Part shown: in pieces, positions 1-5,749 of the stretch
How positions within the stretch are numbered: the first letter of the stretch is position 1
How the letters are laid out: every line of letters begins with the position of its first letter
Assembly: GCA_937875395.1 (NCBI GenBank)
Contig: CALNCU010000033.1
Span: 1 to 5,749 of the forward strand
Direction of reading: 5' to 3'
DNA length: 5,749 nt
From: an uncultured Armatimonadota bacterium
Lineage (GTDB): Bacteria > Armatimonadota > UBA5829 > DTJY01
Notes under the pieces: model-generated
Seen by the model: only the letters and a program-made list of their open reading frames with translations
What the model was told of the DNA's origin: nothing
Database searches by the model: none
Made by a program: the position numbers and the translations under genes

Positions 1-2404
1 TGACGGCCTCTACCAGAGTGGTAAGGTATCTAACGTCATCCACACCTTCCCTATACCCTTCCCAGGCTATTGTATCTATCACACTATCTACCGTTGGGTA
101 GGTGAAGTTGTGATCCCTGTAGTTGCGATGATCAAAATCGTTCCAGATATTGCCAAACGAATGCTGGTAGGCATAGGTGGCGGCTCCATCGTAATTATTC
201 AGAGACAGGATCAATCCGTAGTTACGGCGGTATACTTCCGGGTTCTCTACGCCTCCCTGGGGATTATTGTAGCACCAGATTTTATGCCCGGCGGAATGCC
301 ACCTCTCCGCTTCTGCCTTATCCGGATAGAAAGCACAGATATTTAAATCCTGGATATCCCCCATCTTCTTAAAGTTTTCGCCCGTGTAGCTGGCCACAAA
401 TACCTTGCCGCCAAGCTTGCGGACTTCTGTCCATGTCTTTTTTTGCGCAGTTAATGCATCCCCCGCGGCCTCATCTATGCCGTAGAAATACACGTCCTTA
501 ATACCGTTTACAGTCGCAAACTCCAGGAATTCCTTATATTTATCTATGCCCGGCAATTTCTTCCAGAAGCCAAGTCCAAGATAATAAAGCGGATCGTTAA
601 CAATACCGGCGGCCTTACGCATGGAAAGGTACTCTTTCAGCAATTCCTTGTCACCAAATTCCTGATACATGGTGGGCTTATCAACACCGTGTGCTACCAT
701 GTCCTTAAGTTCTGCCGCAAGCTGTACTTTGCTCTTATTCTCTGATGAGATGGACCCTATATTCTGCGGGTCCAGGGTGCCTCTATAGTAGATGCTGGAA
801 TCATAGTACGGTTTGGGCAATTTGAACGGAAGAACGTTCAGATTCAAGGTGAGTTCAGACTTATCCCCTTCTGCCGATGCAAGACGGATCTTTCCTGTGT
901 ATGTTCCGGGAGCGGCACTCTCCGGCACCTTCACTGTAATCCAGAACTGCTTGTTCTCATTCGCCGGGATATCCACCGGCAGAAGTGTTGGGCTGTCCTT
1001 TACAGGAAAATCTTTTACCGACTGGGATTTCTTTATCGATGCAGATGTTTCATTGGGGTCGCTTATCCATACATACTTTTCACCATCGGGAAACCCAAGC
1101 TTAAGGTAATTCTCTTTCTTTTCCGTATCTACTTTTACCAGCGAATCATCATTAAGCATAAGTTCCGGAACAAGTATCTTTTTTGATTTATTCTGGCCTA
1201 TGTTTTTCCAGGCGGAACCTGCCTGGTACCAGCACTTAACCACCTTGACATCTATATTTGAGGACGGGATTATCTTGTTGCCCTGCTTTAAATCCTCCAC
1301 CTTTACAGTGAGGGACTTTGTGCCCTGCACAGAGCGGACTACAAAGCTTGCCGGTTCGTATTCCCCCTGTGCCGCCGTCATTGATATCCTGCTGCCCGGT
1401 ATGCCGTAGAAACCGGTAGGCAATACTGGGACGGATGTCACAGGCGAGAGCGTAGTGACAAACAGCCTGGCATCACCCATGCCAGCCAGCAATATTTGAG
1501 CCGGCATGGTCTCAATATTTCTAACACCGTTGTCTACCTGCTGAAATTCACTGATAGTCATTGCGCCGCGAGCCGCTATAATTTTGATGCGTCTGTGTAA
1601 GCCACGGATCTTTGTCAGGGCATCCTTCTTCATCTGCATTGCGGACTCTGTACCGGCGTTTATCCCTTCAATATCCTTTGCATTTTTCTCAAGAGAGGCA
1701 CCCCATCTGGCTGCTTGCTTTTCAACTTTCTCCTTTATGGGCGCCCATCTCCCAGCAGCTTCTTCGGCATACTCGGCTTCCACTGGGATAGCGCCTTCTA
1801 TCTTGAAATCATCAAGATAGATTATTACCCTATCTCCCTTTTTTCCATTAGGGTAAAAGGCTACATTAACCAGGTACCTGCCAGTATTGGATGTGCTCGG
1901 ACGACCCCATTCCCACCTGTCAATCTTAAAATCTTTACCTATAGCAGCAAGGTCTCCCTGGATGGGTATCCATTTGCCCTTATCAACTGCTCTACCCAAT
2001 ATAAGAGAAAAACCTTCTATCGTACTGGGTGGGTATGCATAACAAGATGTGAGCATAACGGTGCCTGTGGAAGATTCATCCACGTACACGCGGCCGGAGA
2101 ATTTCAGATCGCCTTCCGCAGGTATCTTCCCAGGCAGTGGGATACACCAGTATGCATATGAACTTGACCCAAGCGTAACATCCAGCTTGAAACACTTTTT
2201 GCCTTCTATGTTCTTCTCATCCGTAAGCCCCTTGAAGTTTACGGTATAGTCCTTGTTGCCTACCCAAGTCTGCACAGGGTCTTTCTCTTCAAAATCGGCC
2301 GTGTAGCTAAACTTCTCTGTGGGTATGCTATCCGCCTTTGCCGCATACATAGCAAGCGGTAAAACCAGCATGCACATACCAAAAGCTAATATCCTTCTTA
2401 ACAT
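1..2404 (-). CDS. Secreted glycoside-hydrolase-like protein, GH123/DUF4091 type (3' end missing)
   Basis: This frame is open for 801 codons from the ATG at 2404 to the left edge, so the C-terminus is missing. Residues 1-24 look like a signal peptide: two arginines, a hydrophobic core and an A-K-A cleavage site before D25. Residues about 25-204 are beta-rich and end in VIIYLDDFKIEG, as carbohydrate-binding-like modules often do. Residues about 205-300 are highly charged and probably helical. From about 320 a second beta region starts (GEYEPASFVV at 347-356), followed from about 545 by a probable TIM barrel. YFYGIDEA places an Asp-Glu pair at D644-E645; in GH123 enzymes such a pair performs substrate-assisted cleavage of beta-GalNAc. 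AWEGYREGVDDVRYL near residues 780-795 is the typical DUF4091 ending, so perhaps only some tens of residues are lost. Shine-Dalgarno AGGAGGT is 4 bases from the ATG. The domain family is fairly sure; activity and substrate are inferred, and a non-enzymatic or differently specific relative is possible. Confidence 0.85.
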   Translation of the reverse strand, partial: MLRRILAFGMCMLVLPLAMYAAKADSIPTEKFSYTADFEEKDPVQTWVGNKDYTVNFKGLTDEKNIEGKKCFKLDVTLGSSSYAYWCIPLPGKIPAEGDLKFSGRVYVDESSTGTVMLTSCYAYPPSTIEGFSLILGRAVDKGKWIPIQGDLAAIGKDFKIDRWEWGRPSTSNTGRYLVNVAFYPNGKKGDRVIIYLDDFKIEGAIPVEAEYAEEAAGRWAPIKEKVEKQAARWGASLEKNAKDIEGINAGTESAMQMKKDALTKIRGLHRRIKIIAARGAMTISEFQQVDNGVRNIETMPAQILLAGMGDARLFVTTLSPVTSVPVLPTGFYGIPGSRISMTAAQGEYEPASFVVRSVQGTKSLTVKVEDLKQGNKIIPSSNIDVKVVKCWYQAGSAWKNIGQNKSKKILVPELMLNDDSLVKVDTEKKENYLKLGFPDGEKYVWISDPNETSASIKKSQSVKDFPVKDSPTLLPVDIPANENKQFWITVKVPESAAPGTYTGKIRLASAEGDKSELTLNLNVLPFKLPKPYYDSSIYYRGTLDPQNIGSISSENKSKVQLAAELKDMVAHGVDKPTMYQEFGDKELLKEYLSMRKAAGIVNDPLYYLGLGFWKKLPGIDKYKEFLEFATVNGIKDVYFYGIDEAAGDALTAQKKTWTEVRKLGGKVFVASYTGENFKKMGDIQDLNICAFYPDKAEAERWHSAGHKIWCYNNPQGGVENPEVYRRNYGLILSLNNYDGAATYAYQHSFGNIWNDFDHRNYRDHNFTYPTVDSVIDTIAWEGYREGVDDVRYLTTLVEAV

Positions 2405-2408
2405 TCTT

Positions 2409-2415
2409 ACCTCCT
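2409..2415 (-). promoter_or_regulatory. Ribosome binding site of the GH123-like gene
   Basis: AGGAGGT ends 4 bases before the ATG at 2404. It is almost fully complementary to the 16S rRNA tail, the strongest site in the window, and it fixes this start, which also gives a clean signal peptide. Confidence 0.75.
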
Positions 2416-2459
2416 CTTTGCTTTCATCAGTTGAATGTGTTTTACAAAAACTATCTTAC

Positions 2460-3149
2460 TTACGCAAATAGAGTTTTCTGGCGCAGAAGCTCCTGATTGA
2501 TATCTGCGGCAGAGACTTCCCGAGGCTTGATATGCCCCTTCGCGGCAAGACCGGCTGCTGCACCTGCCGCGTGCCCCATGTCCATGCAGGGACCCATGCG
2601 GCGTGCAGCTCCCATGGCTTCGTGAGTTGCTGAGAAACATCTCCCTGCCACAAGTATGTTATCTATCTTTTTGGGAACCAGGCAGCGGTAAGGAATGTCC
2701 ACCCATGGTTCCTTTGCATTAAATACTTCTTTTGCCGTATGAGAGGCGCGCCCTATGCCATCGAGTGGATGGATATCTATCTCAAAGATATTTCGAGCTA
2801 CGCCGTCCTCAAACTTTCTTGCATAGAAGATATCTTCCGCTGTGAGCATATATTCGCCTATTATCTGGCGGGTTTCGCGTACTCCCAGGTGCGCTGCCGT
2901 ATCAATAAGATAGGCTTGCTCAAATCCGGGCACGTATTTTCTTAATGCCGCCACTATGCGGAAGACTTCTCTCCTTGTCTCTATTTCAGCACGGCTCAGG
3001 TCTTGTACGCTGGTGCCGTCCACGCCGGGATAGTTGCTTAAGTTGATTACTACTTCTTTGCCGCCGGGTACGGGTCTAAAACCCATAACGGAACAGGTGA
3101 ACGGTGAAACATCGCCCGCATCCCTGGCTTTGGCGAGTGCTTTTTCCAT
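2460..3149 (-). CDS. C-terminal fragment of the FAD-dependent oxidoreductase
   Basis: This is the 229-codon remainder of the same flavoprotein, ending at TAA (2462-2460), 55 bases before the glycosidase-like gene. It contains the substrate domain and the C-terminal FAD-binding region. The ATG at 3149 is only the first methionine of the open stretch: homologous-looking sequence (GGIDLERYSSYEQSDDR) continues upstream of it in this frame to about 3200, and I see no Shine-Dalgarno in front of it. It therefore probably is not an independent start but residue 197 of the full protein. Confidence 0.65.
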   Translation of the reverse strand: MEKALAKARDAGDVSPFTCSVMGFRPVPGGKEVVINLSNYPGVDGTSVQDLSRAEIETRREVFRIVAALRKYVPGFEQAYLIDTAAHLGVRETRQIIGEYMLTAEDIFYARKFEDGVARNIFEIDIHPLDGIGRASHTAKEVFNAKEPWVDIPYRCLVPKKIDNILVAGRCFSATHEAMGAARRMGPCMDMGHAAGAAAGLAAKGHIKPREVSAADINQELLRQKTLFA

Positions 3150-3190
3150 GCGATCATCGGATTGTTCGTAACTGCTATAGCGTTCAAGGT

Positions 3191-3736
3191 CTATGCCGCC
3201 ATTCGGAACATTAGTGTTACCGGCTGCATGCGCCCATCGGAGCGGCCTTTGCTGAATTCCGCGCCGGCGGAGGCAGCAACGTCACCGTCAGCGGTGCAGT
3301 CTATAACAACATGGCACGGCAGGGCTTCCAGGCCGGTTTTGCTGAGGGATACTACTCCCTCCACTGTATTTCCGGACATCATTGCATCACAGAAGGTTGA
3401 ATGGAAACGCAACTCTACCCCGGCTTCAAGAAGGAGCTCGTTTGCTTCCAGTTTGAATGTTTCGGGGTCGTAATCCCAACCGTGAGCTGCCCCGCGGGCT
3501 TCAAGGTGGTCGAATAACTCGCGTGCAACGGCCGGCTGGGTATCGCCAAAGGGCAGTACAAGCCCCGCTGTTGCCATGCCTCCCAGAAAGCCGTATTGCT
3601 CAAGCAGTGTTACCCTGGCCCCGGCACGTGCAGCTCCGACTGCTGCGCCTATTCCGGCAGGTCCTCCTCCGCAGACTATGACATCTGTTTTCCCTCGCAA
3701 GGGAATCTCCCTTGCATATGAAAAAGTACTCACCAT
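3191..3736 (-). CDS. N-terminal fragment of the FAD-dependent oxidoreductase
   Basis: This is the intact reading frame of the first 181 codons as the sequence stands, ending at TAG (3193-3191). It holds the ADP-binding beta-alpha-beta fold at residues 18-50 with the GxGxxG-type motif GGGPAG, plus the GDVAASAGAEFSKGR stretch that in this family precedes the substrate-domain crossover. The last two residues (AA) come from the shifted frame. Start ATG at 3736 has GAAGGAG 7 bases upstream. The piece alone lacks the C-terminal FAD contacts and most of the substrate domain, so it should not be active. Its G+C content appears higher than that of the flanking genes, by eye only. Confidence 0.7.
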   Translation of the reverse strand: MVSTFSYAREIPLRGKTDVIVCGGGPAGIGAAVGAARAGARVTLLEQYGFLGGMATAGLVLPFGDTQPAVARELFDHLEARGAAHGWDYDPETFKLEANELLLEAGVELRFHSTFCDAMMSGNTVEGVVSLSKTGLEALPCHVVIDCTADGDVAASAGAEFSKGRSDGRMQPVTLMFRMAA

Positions 3737-3768
3737 GATACAGCTCCTTCATTAACATAAACACCCAT
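3730..3768 (-). CDS. Possible 12-residue leader ORF overlapping the oxidoreductase start
   Basis: ATG at 3768 opens a 12-codon frame, MGVYVNEGAVSW, whose TGA overlaps the ATG of the oxidoreductase in the string ATGGTGA. A GAGGTGA Shine-Dalgarno sits at 3771-3777, leaving 2 bases to the ATG (5 counted from GAGG), which is close but usable. Stop-start overlap like this permits translational coupling. The peptide resembles no leader I know and has no run of one amino acid suggesting attenuation. It may simply be chance within a 59-base gap that happens to hold two purine-rich stretches. Confidence 0.25.
   Translation of the reverse strand: MGVYVNEGAVSW
3744..3750 (-). promoter_or_regulatory. 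Ribosome binding site of the FAD oxidoreductase
   Basis: GAAGGAG lies 7 bases before the ATG at 3736, ideal spacing. It lies inside the small ORF 3730-3768, so ribosomes translating that ORF would pass over it. Confidence 0.65.
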
Positions 3769-3795
3769 ACTCACCTCTTTTTTCCTATTTGTTGT

Positions 3796-4533
3796 TTATG
3801 GATTTATCTGCACGGCGGTTGTTCCACCCTCCTCTACAACTTGTATCTTCGTACTAGCAGGAGCCTCTGCCAGTACCGCACTCTTTATCTTTGCCTTATC
3901 GCAGGCTGCCACATGTCCATCTGCAAAAGCAATGGTAGCAAGTCCGTTATGTCTCAGATGAATTCGAGCATCATTTGCAGAATTCACGTTAGAAATGGAA
4001 AACCCGTAGGATTGATTGAGATAATTAGCAGTGTTGGGGTCCACACCCGCGGTATCGGCAAGGAGTATCATCTGCGCCGGTCGATCAATTCTATATAGAT
4101 TGATGTAGTATAACCAGGTATTATCGATCGAACCTTTATAGCGATCCAAATACTTTGGGAAGATGGTATCAATAAAGAGTATGCCATACGTTTTGGAAAC
4201 ACTACCGGAATAACGATAAGGAGGATATGAAGGGCAGACGCATACATCCATGGTCTTTATATAGCCCATGTTATACAAAAAATAGCACCAACTCCAACCC
4301 CTGTATGGTGCTTGACTGCCGTAATAGAACACACCTCCATCATAGTCCTGCGCATATATGGACAAAGCCATTCCGCACTGTTTCAGGTTGTTTATGCACC
4401 TGGTCTGCTGTGCCTTCTCCCTGGCCTTTGCAAAAACCGGAAAGAGTATAGCTGCCAGTATTGCTATGATAGCTATAACTACTAATAATTCTATTAACGT
4501 GAAACCCTTCTGCCTTATCATTGAAGCGGGCAT
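3796..4533 (-). CDS. Type II secretion/type IV pilin-like pseudopilin with H-X9-DG C-terminus
   Basis: This encodes 245 residues from the ATG at 4533. A short basic leader ends at G10, followed by FTLIELLVVIAIIAIL: the prepilin peptidase site (G10/F11, with the conserved glutamate E15 at +5) and the hydrophobic helix that holds pilins in the inner membrane before assembly. Residues 31-66 (FPVFAKAREKA..., YAQDYDG) continue the helix in the form common in Armatimonadota-like bacteria. A C-P-S motif follows at 100-102, and H195-N-G-L-A-T-I-A-F-A-D205-G206 is an exact H-X9-DG motif. A tail of about 40 residues follows. Six cysteines (46, 53, 83, 98, 100, 210) could form disulfides outside the cytoplasm. 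The gene follows the regulator by 44 bases and precedes the oxidoreductase by 59. Family membership is clear; its role, as a structural minor pilin or a secretion pseudopilin serving the hydrolase, is inferred. Confidence 0.92.
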   Translation of the reverse strand: MPASMIRQKGFTLIELLVVIAIIAILAAILFPVFAKAREKAQQTRCINNLKQCGMALSIYAQDYDGGVFYYGSQAPYRGWSWCYFLYNMGYIKTMDVCVCPSYPPYRYSGSVSKTYGILFIDTIFPKYLDRYKGSIDNTWLYYINLYRIDRPAQMILLADTAGVDPNTANYLNQSYGFSISNVNSANDARIHLRHNGLATIAFADGHVAACDKAKIKSAVLAEAPASTKIQVVEEGGTTAVQINP

Positions 4534-4539
4534 CTTATT

Positions 4540-4545
4540 CCTCCT
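4540..4545 (-). promoter_or_regulatory. Ribosome binding site that sets the pseudopilin start
   Basis: AGGAGG lies 6 bases before the ATG at 4533. An in-frame ATG at 4551 would add six residues (MQRRNK) but has no Shine-Dalgarno and would place this AGGAGG inside the coding region, so 4533 is preferred. Confidence 0.8.
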
Positions 4546-4577
4546 CTGCATGGTAATTGAAACCGGCTTTCGTGGCC

Positions 4578-5669
4578 TTATCTGGTGATTGCTACTCCTC
4601 CTATACGTGAGCTTTTTATCACTGTCACCGAACTGCGTTCTATAAGCTCAATGGGCAGGATTTCATTCTTTATATATGGCTTACCATCCATCTGATCCAG
4701 CAATCTCTCCGCCGCATGGCGCCCCATGGTGGAGAGAGGCTGCTGGATTACTGTGAGCGCAGGGTCCATCCATCTGGCCCATGATGAATCATCAAACCCT
4801 ATTATGGATACATCCTCCGGAACAGAGAGGCCCTTGTTCCTAAGCTCTGCCACTATCTGCATTGTGGGCGGAAAGAGAGAGCTGAAGACAAGGGCGGTAG
4901 GCCTTCTTTCGGAGTCGAACATTTCTTTTAATCCAGATAGTGCTTCATTATCCAGACGGTCAGTGTCAATAGCAATGCGTTTTTCACCCGCAGCTTCAAT
5001 CCCAAATTCATCTGTTAACTTATCAAATGCTGAGCGCCGGGCAAGAGCATCAAATGATTGGAAGATTTGATCTACGTAACCTATTCTGGTGTGCCCTCTG
5101 TCCGTAAGGTAGCGGAGAGCGCAACGGATACCGTATTCATTGTCACAATCCACGCTGGGAATATCTACATCTTCCCAGGATGCGCCTATTATGACGGATG
5201 GAATACCGGAGTTCTGAAACCTTTCTACAAACTTCTTCCTATCCCCCTTGGGAGCCATGAAGATTAACCCTGAAAAGGCATGGTAGTGATTTACATCATT
5301 TATGCTATAATCCGAAAGCATCAAATTAATGCCCACATCTTCCAGTACGGATCGTATACCTTCAAAGATATGGCCCTGATACCAGTTGGATGTTATATCC
5401 GGGCCGGGAAGCATGCTTATCATGCAAACGCTGCCGACGTCGCGCCTTTTTCCGGGAGCCGCCTTTTTTGTTACAAAGGTTCCGCGTCCCACATGGCAGG
5501 AGATTACCTGCTCATCCGCAAGTATCCTAAGCGCTCGTCCAACGGTTGTCAGGCTCACATCATACTGCTTCATAAGGGCTCTCTGTGTGGGCAATCTATC
5601 CCCGAAAACAAATTCTTTTTCTATGCTATTTTTTAGTGTCTCTGCCAATATCATATATTTCGGCGCCAT
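4578..5669 (-). CDS. GntR-family transcriptional regulator with LacI-type sugar-sensor domain
   Basis: This encodes 363 residues from the ATG at 5669. Residues about 4-68 form a GntR winged helix-turn-helix: KYMILAETLKNSI, then FGDRLPTQRALMKQYDVS, TTVGRALRILADEQVI and the wing GRGTFVTKK. Residues about 78-350 match the LacI/ribose-binding fold, with VDCDNEYGIRCALRYLTDRG, HTRIGYV and VPEDVSIIGFDDSSWARWMDPALTVI. This AraR-like architecture binds operators as a dimer and responds to a sugar ligand; the ligand here is unknown. A longer frame starting at TTG 5723 exists but would begin upstream of the predicted transcription start, while ATG 5669 has GGAG 9 bases upstream and puts the helix-turn-helix at the usual position. 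As first gene of the row it probably controls itself and the genes after it, mostly by repression relieved by ligand; this control is inferred. Confidence 0.93.
   Translation of the reverse strand: MAPKYMILAETLKNSIEKEFVFGDRLPTQRALMKQYDVSLTTVGRALRILADEQVISCHVGRGTFVTKKAAPGKRRDVGSVCMISMLPGPDITSNWYQGHIFEGIRSVLEDVGINLMLSDYSINDVNHYHAFSGLIFMAPKGDRKKFVERFQNSGIPSVIIGASWEDVDIPSVDCDNEYGIRCALRYLTDRGHTRIGYVDQIFQSFDALARRSAFDKLTDEFGIEAAGEKRIAIDTDRLDNEALSGLKEMFDSERRPTALVFSSLFPPTMQIVAELRNKGLSVPEDVSIIGFDDSSWARWMDPALTVIQQPLSTMGRHAAERLLDQMDGKPYIKNEILPIELIERSSVTVIKSSRIGGVAITR
4600..4628 (-). promoter_or_regulatory. Possible internal promoter before the pseudopilin
   Basis: GTGACA (4628-4623, five of six matches to TTGACA) and TATAGG (4605-4600, four of six to TATAAT) are separated by exactly 17 bases, inside the last codons of the regulator. 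Transcription would begin near 4593, about 60 bases before the pseudopilin ATG, letting the later genes be expressed apart from the regulator. A single such match can occur by chance. Confidence 0.3.
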
Positions 5670-5689
5670 TACATTGCACTCCAATTGTA
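5670..5689. promoter_or_regulatory. Candidate operator dyad at the regulator's own start
   Basis: The minus strand reads TACAATTGGAGTGCAATGTA, an imperfect dyad with TACA/TGTA outer arms (six of ten base pairs match, counting one inner pair). It lies between the predicted transcription start and the ATG and includes the GGAG ribosome site. GntR proteins often bind short A/T-rich dyads of about this size, so self-repression is plausible. I see no second copy elsewhere in the window. Confidence 0.3.
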
Positions 5690-5696
5690 CCGATGT

Positions 5697-5702
5697 ATTA
5701 TA
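5697..5702 (-). promoter_or_regulatory. Sigma-70-type -10 box of the regulator gene
   Basis: A perfect TATAAT lies 27 bases before the ATG at 5669, giving a predicted start of transcription near 5690 and a leader of about 20 bases containing the GGAG site. The -35 region is poor: TTTGCT at 5724-5719 with a 16-base spacer matches only three of six positions. An A/T-rich tract at 5739-5749 could help as an UP element. A promoter weak at -35 would fit control by an activator or low-level expression of a regulator. Confidence 0.5.
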
Positions 5703-5723
5703 TACTTCTACATTCAGGAGCAA

Positions 5724-5749
5724 ATTCCTTCTCCGCCTAAAAAAATTTT
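5724..5749. other. Right-edge intergenic stretch with A/T tract
   Basis: Upstream of the regulator promoter the minus strand begins AAAATTTTTTTAGGCGGAGAAGG. The T run might be the end of an upstream gene's terminator or an A/T-rich promoter element. The window stops here, so neither can be tested. Confidence 0.3.

Larger units (their letters stand above)
2460..3736 (-). pseudogene. FAD-dependent oxidoreductase (PF12831 type), split by a one-base frameshift
   Basis: The two halves of one flavoprotein lie in adjacent frames. Read through with one added base, they give a 425-residue protein, a normal length for this family. It opens with a Rossmann dinucleotide-binding fold (GGGPAG at 23-28, acidic strand end LLEQ), followed by GFLGGMATAG. 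It continues with HLGVRETR ending near residue 290 and closes with the second FAD contact region VAGRCFSATHEAMGAARRMG from about 363. The break maps near 3199-3206: the first frame ends LMFRMAA-stop, whereas adding a G to make ATGGGCGGC gives LMFRMGGIDLERY, which fits the family pattern I remember. No signal peptide is seen, so a cytoplasmic flavoenzyme is expected; the substrate is unknown. Position between a pseudopilin and a secreted glycosidase-like gene suggests sugar-related redox work, by inference. A true pseudogene and a sequencing error in a G run are both possible. Confidence 0.8.

Noticed and set aside
1715..2161. 148-codon plus-strand ORF, the longest on that strand
   Set aside because: It lies wholly antisense to the well-supported GH123-like gene, shows no recognisable motif and has no convincing ribosome site; it is a shadow frame.
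2439..2451. Small dyad GTTTT-ACA-AAAAC upstream of the GH123-like gene
   Set aside because: Arms of five A/T-rich bases with no T run following are too weak for a terminator, and it does not resemble the dyad near the regulator, so no operator call is made.
2416..2465. Promoter between the oxidoreductase and the GH123-like gene
   Set aside because: The best pair found (TTGCGT, 17 bases, TAAAAC) matches the consensus poorly in both boxes.
3191..3212. Programmed ribosomal frameshift joining the two oxidoreductase halves
   Set aside because: No X-XXY-YYZ slippery heptamer, no Shine-Dalgarno-like stimulator and no clear downstream hairpin are seen; a lost base in a G run explains the break more simply.
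4534..4551. Longer start of the pseudopilin at ATG 4551
   Set aside because: No ribosome site precedes it, and the strong AGGAGG lies between it and the ATG at 4533.
4558..4580. GGCC/GCCGG hairpin after the regulator stop as a terminator
   Set aside because: Only about three base pairs can form and no T run follows.
5280..5636. 118-codon plus-strand ORF
   Set aside because: It is antisense to the GntR/LacI regulator, whose helix-turn-helix and sensor motifs are clear in the other strand.
5670..5723. Longer start of the regulator at TTG 5723, adding 18 residues
   Set aside because: The TATAAT at 5697-5702 lies inside this extension, so the predicted transcript would begin after the TTG; the added residues precede the normal start of the GntR domain, and ATG 5669 has a good Shine-Dalgarno.

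Overview
The window carries one compact block of genes, all on the minus strand, so transcription runs from right to left. In that order they are: a GntR-type DNA-binding domain fused to a LacI-like sugar sensor (5669 to 4578), a type II secretion/type IV pilin-like pseudopilin with an H-X9-DG C-terminus (4533 to 3796), a PF12831-type FAD-dependent oxidoreductase broken by one frameshift (3736 to 2460), and a large secreted glycoside-hydrolase-like protein of the GH123/DUF4091 type (2404 to the left edge, incomplete). The gaps are 44, 59 and 55 bases. Each gene has a recognisable Shine-Dalgarno sequence and no intrinsic terminator is visible between genes, so an operon is likely, although this is inferred.

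Organism: the pseudopilin N-terminus (FTLIELLVVIAIIAILAAILFPVFAKAREKA... followed by a YAQDYD motif) and the H-X9-DG ending are the form I associate with Armatimonadota and, less closely, Lentisphaerota and related bacteria with many pseudopilins. GntR/LacI hybrid regulators, PF12831 oxidoreductases and DUF4091 proteins are also common there. Base composition is moderate by eye, with the first half of the oxidoreductase gene clearly richer in G+C. An uncultured or environmental armatimonadote-like bacterium is my best guess, from memory of protein families rather than a search.

How the genes may work together: the sensor domain of the regulator should bind a sugar or glycan fragment. The hydrolase-like protein has a signal peptide, a carbohydrate-binding-like beta domain, a charged helical linker and a catalytic-type domain with an Asp-Glu pair in the place expected for GH123. 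The pseudopilin would sit in the cytoplasmic membrane and could belong to a secretion or surface system. The oxidoreductase is predicted cytoplasmic and its substrate is unknown. The whole looks like a small sugar-responsive glycan-use locus with its own dedicated pseudopilin.

Regulatory sequence: a perfect TATAAT lies just upstream of the regulator and decides its start codon. An imperfect dyad lies between this box and the ATG. A weaker promoter-like pair lies in the 3' end of the regulator gene. A 12-codon ORF with its own Shine-Dalgarno overlaps the oxidoreductase start. I saw no RNA genes, CRISPR arrays, insertion sequences or attachment sites, and every plus-strand ORF appears to be a shadow.
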